Positions 34,633-42,288 of a stretch of 64,000 bases of DNA are shown one piece after another; position 1 is the first letter of the stretch, and each line of letters starts with the position of its first letter. Both the position numbers and the translations under genes were made by a program. Origin of the DNA: JAWXCM01 sp034408745 (GTDB lineage Bacteria > Acidobacteriota > Terriglobia > Bryobacterales > Bryobacteraceae). The DNA is taken from assembly GCA_034408745.1 (NCBI GenBank), contig JAWXCM010000393.1, positions 7,744-71,743 on the forward strand, in the 5' to 3' direction. Below the pieces are notes generated by a model, which was given only the letters and a program-made list of their open reading frames with translations, did not search any database and was not told where the DNA came from.

Positions 34633-35526
34633 ATGAACATTTCTAAAAGCCGGTATGGAAAGTACCCAGGAGCATTGCTTCTTTTGGTGCTGACTCTTTG
34701 TGTGTTCCCGCTGGCACTTGCTGCGCAAAGCAGCGGTGGTTCCGGTCAGGAAAGCGACGAAATGACCGCGACGGGGGTAGTAACTTCTTCGTCGCCCGCC
34801 ACCATGGTTGTCCGGACTGAAACGGGCGGATACCAACTCTTCGTCTTTGACCGAACGTCGACGAGACCCCGAACGATTGTGACGGGTTCGCGGGTGCGGG
34901 TTACCTCCGTGCCGGGCGATGAGGCCGGTGTTCGCGTCGCGCGCAACGTCTCTGTGCTGAGTGCGCCGTCAACCGCGGCCACGCAGGCGGGAGGCCGGAG
35001 AGGAGCCACAGGCGCGGGTCAGGACCCGATCATCACTGGTTCCGACGAAGTGGCTCCGCCGGCGGTCCGCGACCTTGAACGGAGCATTCAGCGACAAATT
35101 CGACGATTCCAGGTCGGTGTAAGGACTGGGCTTGCTCTGGATCCTGAGCTGGTGCTGCTCGGGGCGCATGCGCAGATTGCAACGGGCCTTTCCAGTAACG
35201 TCATCTTCCGACCAAATATCGAGTTTGCATTTGGGGAACTTTCAACGTTGTTCGCTCTGAACTTCGAAGCGCTGTACCGCCTGCCCGTCTCCTCTCGACA
35301 GGCCCGTTGGGGAGCCTATGCAGGAGCTGGCCCCGGAGTCAACTTCGTCAAGCAGGGCTTAACCCGCAAAGACCGGAACGTCGACTTCGATGATCTGGAC
35401 ACCGATGTGAGCCTGAATATCTTTGGTGGAATTCAGAACCGAAACGGGATGTTTATGGAACTGAAAACCAGCGTCTATGCGGATCCTGCACCCAGTTTGC
35501 GCGTCATCGTCGGGTTCAACTTCTGA
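34633..35526 (+). CDS. Exported protein with small N-terminal beta domain and C-terminal OMP-type barrel
   Basis: 297 residues. The signal peptide is clear (LLLLVLTLCVFPLALAAQ). Residues about 42-105 form a small beta domain of the DUF5666/OB kind (TGVVTSSSPATMVVRTETGG, VTGSRVRVTSVPGDE). A Ser/Thr/Gly linker follows, then about 165 residues of alternating strands (RFQVGVRTGLALDPELVLLG, NVIFRPNIEFAFGELSTLFA, RWGAYAGAGPGVNFVKQG) ending with Phe (LRVIVGFNF), the usual outer-membrane barrel signature of eight strands. It has its own leader with GGAGGAG before ATG 34633. Function unknown. Confidence 0.72.
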   Translation: MNISKSRYGKYPGALLLLVLTLCVFPLALAAQSSGGSGQESDEMTATGVVTSSSPATMVVRTETGGYQLFVFDRTSTRPRTIVTGSRVRVTSVPGDEAGVRVARNVSVLSAPSTAATQAGGRRGATGAGQDPIITGSDEVAPPAVRDLERSIQRQIRRFQVGVRTGLALDPELVLLGAHAQIATGLSSNVIFRPNIEFAFGELSTLFALNFEALYRLPVSSRQARWGAYAGAGPGVNFVKQGLTRKDRNVDFDDLDTDVSLNIFGGIQNRNGMFMELKTSVYADPAPSLRVIVGFNF

Positions 35527-36298
35527 TGACTCTCCGCAGACAATTGTGAGGTGTCGAAGGCTGCGCAAAGCGTGGAGATTAGAGCTGTTTGCTACACAGT
35601 ACTGCCGGCCTTCCACTGCCTCCGGTCGTCGTCAGGATGGGCGCCCTGCGCCCTGTGGCCTCGGCCGTTGTTGCGGCAGCCAGGAGTTCCAACTTCACTC
35701 TCCTCGGCAGTAGACGCTTGCGAGCGCAATTATATCGGTTTGAATACGACGTGCTGTTCGGCGGGAAATGGAGTACGGGCGTCCTTCCGCGCCCGGGTCA
35801 GATTTCACCAAATCCTGGTGTGGATCTTCTTCTCGAGGTACTCGATCCGCTCCTGTCCTGCCTGCGGATTCGGTCTCGTTTTCCTGAGGAAGGCGGCAGC
35901 CCAGTTCCATTGACCGGGGAATCTTCACATCTATCCCTGACCTCCGAACGAGATGAGCATGCGATTCCGTGTACGGCAGGACGGCGAACTGTTTCGCTGG
36001 TGTTCTCGAATCCAGGCCGGAGGATCTCGCCCCGCTAATAAACCGATCCGGTTCACGATTATGGTCTCGCGATATCACGAACAGTGAGCGCCCAGGTGCC
36101 GGTCGGAACATGCCGGCGCACTGAAAATAGATCAACGGCGATAGCCGTTATTTAACTGATTTTCAGGTAAACCAGGAGCGACTCTGCCTCTAACCCGTGC
36201 AGTCGGTGTATCAGGCGCATTGCCGGTTGTCTTCGATACGCCGGTGCTGTCAGCGAACCAATTCACCGCTGGTAATTCGTTCTTTCGGAGGTACCTCT
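35527..36298. other. Gene-poor region before the PEP-CTERM cluster
   Basis: 770 bases. Several overlapping open frames of 110-150 codons exist on both strands (for instance 35589-36038 plus, 35695-36135 minus), but none has a recognisable domain, a ribosome site or consistent codon usage. On the minus strand a short frame reading QERIEYLEKKIHTRIW (about 35816-35863) looks protein-like and might be the tail of a decayed gene. The final 15 bases contain the GGAGG ribosome site of the next gene. Confidence 0.4.
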
Positions 36299-37021
36299 TT
36301 GAAATCTTTTCGATTTATTTTGGCTCTGAGCGCGCTTGCGGGCAGCTCGGCCTTCGCAGGTCCAGTGTGTCTGTCCAACACACTCGGCGGCTACATCAGT
36401 CTGGGTGCGGGAGGCTGTGATGTTGGGACAGCAACGTTCTCCGGCTTTACCACACTCCCGCCAATCACGGGAGCGACAGGAATACCCGCGGCTTCCATTA
36501 TGGTGAGCCCCTTTCAGTCGGGCAATGTTTTCGGGCTCGATTTTTCACTAAACGATACAGCCACTGCCGGCGAACTCCGTGAAGCGCTCATCGGCTACAT
36601 GGTGGTATCCACACCCGGCATCACCAGCAGCATGATCAGCCTCTCCGGCACGAGTACAACCGGCGCCGGATTCATTACCGATATCCAGAATTTCTGCAAA
36701 GGAGGCACATTCACCCCGAACGACGTGACGGGTTGCGCGAACTCCGACACTCTTCTCGTTCTGAATTCAGGATCTGACCAGAAGACATTTCCCGCGGTCG
36801 GCATGCTGAGCATCGTTCACGACCTCACCCTGGATGCAGGGGGAGGCGGAACGGCATCCGCCGGCGTCGTCATGGACCGGTTTACAGCTCCCGCGGCGGA
36901 CGCCGCCATTCCGGAGCCTGGAACATGGGGACTCCTCGCGACCGCGCTGCTGGGCTTCGTACTCATCCCACGCATCCGCGGGACCAAACCACCACAACCC
37001 GTTCAGGAAACAGCCAAATGA
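36299..37021 (+). CDS. PEP-CTERM exported protein
   Basis: 240 residues from TTG 36299, with GGAGG at 36287-36291. The signal peptide is KSFRFILALSALAGSSAFA. The mature part is Gly/Thr/Ser-rich and beta-structured, with Cys pairs (VCLSNTLGG, GGCDVGTATF, FCKGGTFTPNDVTGCAN). The C-terminus has the sorting signal PEP, then a hydrophobic helix and a basic end (AAIPEPGTWGLLATALLG, then IPRIRG). PEP-CTERM proteins are processed by an exosortase and go to the cell surface or matrix. The stop overlaps the DUF4331 start (ATGA), so they form one unit. Confidence 0.88.
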   Translation: MKSFRFILALSALAGSSAFAGPVCLSNTLGGYISLGAGGCDVGTATFSGFTTLPPITGATGIPAASIMVSPFQSGNVFGLDFSLNDTATAGELREALIGYMVVSTPGITSSMISLSGTSTTGAGFITDIQNFCKGGTFTPNDVTGCANSDTLLVLNSGSDQKTFPAVGMLSIVHDLTLDAGGGGTASAGVVMDRFTAPAADAAIPEPGTWGLLATALLGFVLIPRIRGTKPPQPVQETAK

Positions 37022-38565
37022 AGAATATTCACTCCGCCATTGCGACGACGCTCGCCATACTGCTCGTCGCCCCCCCTTCGTCGTTCGCCGCCAGCCATCG
37101 CGAGGCGCCGATTACCGCCCTCGACCAGAAGGCGGATATCACCGACGTGTTCGCGTTCGTCAGCTACAACGATCCGAACAAAGTCACCCTCATTATGGAC
37201 GTGGACCCGCTTCTGGAGCCATCGAACGGGCCAAACTATTTCCCCTTCGACCCGAACATCCTCTACGCGCTTCGCATCGACAACAACAACGATGCGGTTG
37301 AGGACGTCGTCTTCGAAGTCCGCTTCCAGACTGAGATCCGTGCGCCTGGCGTCTTCACGGGATTCGTAGGAGCCGGCTCGGGAGTCAACGCACCGGCCAA
37401 CGCGCCCGCTCCCGCGGTACCCAACCCGATCATCCCACCGGCCATCACAGCCCTCGACGGCCCGGGTTCAGCCGGATTCTCCCTCCGTCAGACGTACACG
37501 GTCGCAATGATCAAGGGCGGTGTCCGCACGGAACTGACGAACTCGACCGGTCAGCCGCTGTTCGCCGTCCCCAGCAACGTGGGCTTCAAAACCATGCCGA
37601 ACTACCCGGCGCTGGCCAACCAGGGCATCTACACACTTTCTAACGGAGTCCGCACGTTCGTCGGCACCGCGGACGATCCCTTCTGGATCGACGTAGGCGC
37701 TATCTTCGACACCCTCAACTTCCGACCGGGTGCCGGCAACGGCGTGCTGTCCCCGGCACAGGACGCTGCTGCGTCGAACCTCGCATCGGACAACCTCTCC
37801 GGCTTCAACGTGAACACCATCGCGATCGAAGTACCCATCGCCATGCTCACCAGCACCGGTTCGAAGTTACCCGCCACCAGCCCCGCGGCTACCATCGGCG
37901 TGTTCGCAACCACCTCTCGCGCCCGGCTCACCGTCCGGCGCGCCCCGCTTCCCGCCGTCGATTCAGGGTCATTTTCCCAGGTTCAGCGCATGGGGAATCC
38001 TCTGGTCAATGAACTTCTCATCGGAACCGGGTTCAAGGATCGCTGGAGCATGAGCCAGCCCAAAGACGACGCTCAGTTTGCCTCTATGATCCTCGATCCG
38101 CTACTCGCGCGAGTTTTCAACGCGGCCTTCGGAATCGATATTCCGCCGCCGCCGCGCAACGACCTCCTGCTTCTGGCGCAATATTTGCCACCCATCGCCG
38201 CTCCAGGAACACCCACCGGCCCCGTGGCGGATCTTCTTCGTCTCAACACCGGAGTACCTGCGACTTCCGCTGCTTCCCGAAGCCGTCTCGGTGTGCTTGG
38301 CGGTGATCTGGCCGGCTTCCCGAACGGGCGTCGGATCTCGGACGACGTTACTGACATCGCTTCCCGCGTCGTCGCCGGCGTTCTTGTCCCGGCCTTTAAC
38401 AAAGCGCCGAACAACCGGCTCGGCGATGCCGTCAACGTTAACGATGTGCCAACGCAGGAGGTCTTCCCGTACCTCGGCTACGCGCACAGCGGACGTGACC
38501 GCCGCCACATCGATCCGGGCGAGATCGGGTGCACGCAAGGCGCCGGTCCGGCCTGCGTCCAGTAA
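37018..38565 (+). CDS. DUF4331 exported protein
   Basis: 515 residues: signal peptide (HSAIATTLAILLVAPPSSFA) then SHREAPITALDQKADITDVF, the DUF4331 opening, followed by FVSYNDPNKVTLIMDVDPLL and FPFDPNILYALRIDNNNDAV. The C-terminus has DDVTDIASRVVAGVLVPAFN and HIDPGE. DUF4331 proteins are secreted and often stand next to TPR or TonB-linked genes; the biochemical role is unknown. The start at 37018 is fixed by the ATGA overlap with the PEP-CTERM gene. A TPR protein follows 60 bases later, making a three-gene cluster of exported proteins. Confidence 0.88.
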   Translation: MKNIHSAIATTLAILLVAPPSSFAASHREAPITALDQKADITDVFAFVSYNDPNKVTLIMDVDPLLEPSNGPNYFPFDPNILYALRIDNNNDAVEDVVFEVRFQTEIRAPGVFTGFVGAGSGVNAPANAPAPAVPNPIIPPAITALDGPGSAGFSLRQTYTVAMIKGGVRTELTNSTGQPLFAVPSNVGFKTMPNYPALANQGIYTLSNGVRTFVGTADDPFWIDVGAIFDTLNFRPGAGNGVLSPAQDAAASNLASDNLSGFNVNTIAIEVPIAMLTSTGSKLPATSPAATIGVFATTSRARLTVRRAPLPAVDSGSFSQVQRMGNPLVNELLIGTGFKDRWSMSQPKDDAQFASMILDPLLARVFNAAFGIDIPPPPRNDLLLLAQYLPPIAAPGTPTGPVADLLRLNTGVPATSAASRSRLGVLGGDLAGFPNGRRISDDVTDIASRVVAGVLVPAFNKAPNNRLGDAVNVNDVPTQEVFPYLGYAHSGRDRRHIDPGEIGCTQGAGPACVQ

Positions 38566-38575
38566 CTGACACCGC

Positions 38576-38602
38576 GCGGCTGACCGCTCCCCGGCCAGCC
38601 GC
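38576..38602 (+). terminator. Hairpin between the DUF4331 and TPR genes
   Basis: Arms GCGGCTG and CAGCCGC flank a 13-base loop and are followed by TTTCC. The T-tract is short, so it may be an attenuator or a weak terminator rather than a full stop. Confidence 0.35.
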
Positions 38603-38625
38603 TTTCCGATTCCCGAGGAGAAACA

Positions 38626-39876
38626 ATGCGCCTTTTTTTTATCACTGGAATGCTCGGCGTCAGCCTGTTGGCGCAAACGCGCGCCAACCTCGCGGCCGCC
38701 GACACCTCCCTGCAGAGCCCGGCCGAAAAGAAGATCGCGACCGCGAAAGCCGCCATCGCAAAGAATCCCAAATTCGCTGAAGCCTGGGCAAACCTCGCCC
38801 TGGCGCTCTCCATGCGGGCCCGCGAAACCTCGAACACCGCCTTCTACGACGAAGGACTGCGCGCCGTCGACCAGGGGTTCGCCGTCGACAAGACGAGCTT
38901 CGCCGTGCTGAAATCTCAGTGCTGGATCCTGCTGGGCAAACATGAGTTCGCCCAGGCCCTCGGGCTGGCGAAGGAACTCAGCAAGCGTTCCGGGGACGAC
39001 CTGATGGTGTACGGCTTCCTCTCCGACGCCAACACCGAGTTGGGCAACTACAAAGACGCCGAGCACGCCACCCAGTGGATGCTGGATCTGCGCCCTGGCA
39101 ACACCCCGGCCCTCACCCGCGCGGCACACCTTCGGGAGATCTTCGGCGACCCCGAAGGCGCCCTCGAGCTCCTTCAGATGGCCTCGCTCCAGCTCGGCGC
39201 GGCCGAGTCGGAGAACCGCGCGTGGATCGTCGTGCAAATGGCCCATCTGCGACTCGCCCAGGGAGCCGTCGACGATGCGGAACGGCTTGCACGCCAGGCG
39301 CTCGAGATGTACCCCGATTACCACTACGCCCTTGGGGAACTGGCCAGAATTCGCCGAGCGCAGAAGCGCTACCCCGAAGCCGTCACGCTCGAGCGGAAGC
39401 GGATCGAGTCCGCGCCGCATGCGGAGAACCGCTTCACGCTCGCCCAGAGCCTGTGGCTCGCCGGCAATCGCCAGGAAGCCAGGGAGGCGTTTGCCGCGTT
39501 CGAACGGTCCGCCCTCGCGGAGAAGGACCAGGCCGACAACGCCAATCACGAGCTAATCGCTTACTACGTCGATTACGCCCGCAGGCCGCAGGAAGCTCTG
39601 AAAGTCGCGCGGCTCGAGCTGACTCGCAGGCAGGACTTCCACACTCTCGCTGCGTACGCCTGGGCGCTCCACGCAGCCGCGCAACACAGCCAAGCGAGAA
39701 AGCAGATGCAACGCGCGTTGTCCGTCGGTGTGAAGGACGCCGAACTGTTCCGGCATGCCGCCGAAATTTCTCTGGCGCTGAAGGATACGGAGTCCGCCCG
39801 AGCCTACCAGGCGAAGGCCGCCGAACTGCGGCCCCGCACGGAGAGTGCCCGTGGCTTGTCCGCGGCGGGGAACTAA
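38626..39876 (+). CDS. Exported TPR-repeat protein
   Basis: 416 residues. A short signal-like start (MRLFFITGMLGVSLLA) is followed by helical pairs of TPR type across the whole length (FAEAWANLALALSMRARETS; MVYGFLSDANTELGNYKDAE; YHYALGELARIRRAQKRYPE; RFTLAQSLWLAGNRQEAREA; ELFRHAAEISLALKDTESAR), at least nine repeats. TPRs make protein contacts; this one would act in the periplasm with the DUF4331 protein encoded just upstream. GAGGAG precedes ATG 38626. The stop reads TAACTAAC. Confidence 0.85.
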   Translation: MRLFFITGMLGVSLLAQTRANLAAADTSLQSPAEKKIATAKAAIAKNPKFAEAWANLALALSMRARETSNTAFYDEGLRAVDQGFAVDKTSFAVLKSQCWILLGKHEFAQALGLAKELSKRSGDDLMVYGFLSDANTELGNYKDAEHATQWMLDLRPGNTPALTRAAHLREIFGDPEGALELLQMASLQLGAAESENRAWIVVQMAHLRLAQGAVDDAERLARQALEMYPDYHYALGELARIRRAQKRYPEAVTLERKRIESAPHAENRFTLAQSLWLAGNRQEAREAFAAFERSALAEKDQADNANHELIAYYVDYARRPQEALKVARLELTRRQDFHTLAAYAWALHAAAQHSQARKQMQRALSVGVKDAELFRHAAEISLALKDTESARAYQAKAAELRPRTESARGLSAAGN

Positions 39877-39971
39877 CTAACAGCAGGTCGCGTTTGTGCA
39901 GACTGGAGGGCTGGGGAGGTAGGTCACCGTCCGGCTATTGTGACGCAGGCTCACTTCCGGCGACTAATAGC

Positions 39972-40160
39972 TCAGGCGGAACTCGATCAGGAACAGGGCC
40001 GTCTAACGAACTCGGCGGTAAAGTGCTCGCCGTGCTCGACAAGTACACCAAAGATAACGCCTTCGCGATCATCCTCGACGTCAGCGCCCAGAACACCCCG
40101 TCATGTTCGCCTCCAATGGCATCGACTCACGCAGGAAGTGGTCGCTCCGTGTGACACCAG
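39972..40160 (+). pseudogene. Degraded ompH fragment
   Basis: About 190 bases nearly identical to the 3' half of ompH (32979-33167). Bases 40021-40096 match 33032-33110 with only a few changes, including the codons for DKYxKDNAFAIILDVSAQN. Small deletions break the frame around 40003-40012, 40096 and 40128, and both ends are missing. The piece is too diverged at its edges to place the break exactly. It shows that a second ompH copy existed beside the present island. Confidence 0.88.
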
Positions 40161-40434
40161 ACTCGCGGGCAGGGAACTGAGTTTCCAAACAACCTCCAGC
40201 GTCTGCCTGATCTTCTCTCCACCGGGAACCTCGCCAACCCCGGGCGACCTGAGTTTTCCCGCAAAACCACAACATTCCCAGTGAAGAATGGGCCGTGGGC
40301 TCCGCTTAGGTTCAGTGACATGCTGTCGTGCCAGCCACCGGGATCACTCGCATGTGATCGCAGGCGCGCCGAACACGTGTTGGTCGGGGAAAGCAGACGT
40401 GACTGCCAGGATATCAGGGCAGCCGCAGCGCGAT

Positions 40435-40970
40435 TTACATCTTACTGGCGGCCGCCACCAGTTTCCGCATCATCATGGCTCCCTCCTTTGTGATCGGATC
40501 CCGTGGCCAACGCACACTACCTCGGCATCCACCACGTCGCAGAGCTTTCCACCGAAACGCGATTCTGCCGGTCATCCAGCTAATCGGCGGCCATCCGAAC
40601 AGCTCCGGCCACGGAATCAGCGTCGTCGATTTCGGAACCTGGACCTTCTTCTTGCCGCGGAATAGCGGCCTCCCAGTCGTGGCAATATACCCGCGCGCCC
40701 GTCTGGTCCTTCAGTGCTTTCAGTCCGCCCACGTGCTGGTGAGCATGCGTGAGAATGATGCGTTTAGTATCCTGCGACGCTTGCCAATAGCTTTCAGCTC
40801 TTCCTGTACGAGGCTGCCTTTCTGGTCAAGGAGTGTGTGACAAGCGTAAGCTCGTCCCCATCCTGCAACAGACAGCCTCGGACAGAACCACCTCTTATCG
40901 CCCAGACTATGTAATCCCGGCATCGCGCCCCTGGCAGCGCTACCCGTGAACAGAGCCAGGTTGTACACCC
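40435..40970 (-). pseudogene. Decayed metallo-beta-lactamase-fold hydrolase
   Basis: Pieces of an MBL-fold protein can be read on the minus strand in different frames: CLLQDGDELTLVTHSLTRKA (about 40880-40820), KRIILTHAHQHVGGLKALKD (about 40765-40705) with the HxHxDH motif degraded to HAHQH, VYCHDWEAAIPR, and at the end VVDAEVVCVGHG then DPITKEGAMMMRKLV before TAA at 40435. At least three frameshifts and a missing N-terminus show it is dead. The metal motif has lost its Asp. Intact relatives are hydrolases of glyoxalase II type. Confidence 0.75.
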
Positions 40971-41108
40971 CGGTGATGGGGACTGACTGGCAGCTGCGGA
41001 CGGGCGGCGTGAGCGAGGAACACGGTACTTGCTACGCTGCTAGTGCATGAATAACGGACGCAACCGGGGCTGCACGAGGCAGACTGCGGAGGCCGGGAGG
41101 ACGCGGCG

Positions 41109-42146
41109 ATGGCTACGATTCGCCATGTAGCGGCGAAGGCCAGGGTTTCGGTTGGAACCGTCTCCAACGTATTGAGCAACGCGCGCGGGGTAAGCGCCGA
41201 GTTGCGCGAGCGCGTGGAGCGGGCCATCTGCGAGCTGGATTATCATCCAAGCCACATCGCGCGGAGTTTGGCGTCGCGGCAGACCAAGACGATCGGGATT
41301 GTGATTACCGATATCACGAATCCTTTCTTCCCCCTGCTTGTGCGCGGGGCCGAAGACGCGGCGCTGCTCAGAGGTTTCACGCTGTCCGTATTCAATACGG
41401 ACAACCGGCTGGACCGGGAGCGGAACTGCATTTCGGTGCTGCGCTCGCGGGAGGCGGACGGGGTGCTGTTGGTGGCGAGCCCCAACCCGGGCGGCAGCAT
41501 CGAGCACCTGGAGGATGCCCGGAAAAGCGGCCTTTCCATGGTGTGTCTGGACCGTATTCCGCAAGGGTTTCGATGCGACGCGGTGTTGGCGAATCACGAG
41601 AAGGGCGCGAGGCTGATCGTGCGCCATTTGCACTTGATGGGGCACCGGCGGATCGGAGCGATCCTGGGTCCGGCCGGGTTGCAGAATTCAAGCGATCGGA
41701 CCGCGGGCTATCGCGGAGCCCTGGCCGAATGCGGCATCGAGACTCATGCCGACCTGGAGCGGCAGGGGAATTTCCGGATGGAGTCTGGGCACCGGCTGGC
41801 GAAGGACCTGCTGCTCTCCGGGAGTCCGCCGACGGCGATATTTGCCGCCAACGGGATGATGGGGTTGGGGGTGCTGAAGGCGATTCAGGAGTTAGGGCTC
41901 AACTGCCCACAGCAGATTTCGCTGGCCGTATTTGACGACTATCCGGGCGCTGATATTTTCCGGCCGAGTTTGACGGTCATTTCGCAGCCGGCCTATGAGA
42001 TGGGCTACCTGGGCACGGAGCTGTTGATCGAGCGCATTGTGGAAGCCAGTTCAAAGAACGTCGAGACGGCGTGGGAGCCGCGGGTGAAAATATTGGAGCC
42101 GGAGTTGATTGTGCGGGAGTCAACGGCGGCGCCAGGGACCCCGTGA
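41109..42146 (+). CDS. LacI-family transcriptional regulator
   Basis: 345 residues. HTH and hinge helix at residues 1-58 (ATIRHVAAKARVSVGTVSNV, HPSHIARSLASRQTKTIGIV), then a periplasmic-binding-like ligand domain (DITNPFFPLLVRGAEDAALL; MVCLDRIPQGF; IFAANGMMGLGVLKAIQELG; ISLAVFDDYPGADIFRP). The Asp/Arg at the sugar pocket resemble those of ribose- and nucleoside-responsive repressors, but this is not specific. Two matching palindromes lie right after its stop, flanking the promoter of the TonB receptor gene, so it most likely represses the downstream operon until a nucleoside- or ribose-like inducer binds. Confidence 0.92.
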   Translation: MATIRHVAAKARVSVGTVSNVLSNARGVSAELRERVERAICELDYHPSHIARSLASRQTKTIGIVITDITNPFFPLLVRGAEDAALLRGFTLSVFNTDNRLDRERNCISVLRSREADGVLLVASPNPGGSIEHLEDARKSGLSMVCLDRIPQGFRCDAVLANHEKGARLIVRHLHLMGHRRIGAILGPAGLQNSSDRTAGYRGALAECGIETHADLERQGNFRMESGHRLAKDLLLSGSPPTAIFAANGMMGLGVLKAIQELGLNCPQQISLAVFDDYPGADIFRPSLTVISQPAYEMGYLGTELLIERIVEASSKNVETAWEPRVKILEPELIVRESTAAPGTP

Positions 42147-42165
42147 TCAGCTGTTCAACTCGGTG

Positions 42166-42181
42166 AATGAACCGGTTCATT
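42166..42181. promoter_or_regulatory. LacI-type operator O1
   Basis: AATGAACCGGTTCATT is a perfect 16-bp palindrome with the central CG typical of LacI-family operators. It lies 19 bases after the regulator gene and 22 bases upstream of the -35 box. Confidence 0.75.
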
Positions 42182-42202
42182 TATATAACTTAAACTTTCT
42201 AC

Positions 42203-42231
42203 TTGACAGCAATGTTTTGTGGTGAAAGAAT
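42203..42231 (+). promoter_or_regulatory. Sigma70-like promoter of the catabolic operon
   Basis: TTGACA at 42203-42208, spacer 17, AAGAAT at 42226-42231 (4 of 6). Drives the TonB receptor and following genes; boxed in by operators at 42166 and 42245. Confidence 0.65.
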
Positions 42232-42244
42232 CGTGCAGCGTCAG

Positions 42245-42256
42245 TGAATCGGTTCA
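42245..42256. promoter_or_regulatory. LacI-type operator O2
   Basis: TGAATCGGTTCA differs from the O1 core TGAACCGGTTCA at one base. It lies just past the expected transcription start; O1 and O2 centres are 77 bp apart, which would allow a repression loop. Confidence 0.65.
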
Positions 42257-42288
42257 ACCGACAGAAATTGAGACGGCAGGGGGATCAT

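Noticed and set aside
35563..35582. GCGCAAAGCGTGGAGATTA, shared with the TonB receptor gene at about 42634
   Set aside because: The match is about 18 bases only and the flanks do not align, so it is probably a common coding phrase rather than a receptor fragment.
35589..36038. 149-codon frame between the outer-membrane-like and PEP-CTERM genes
   Set aside because: No ribosome site, domain or coding-like composition, and competing frames of similar length occur on the other strand.
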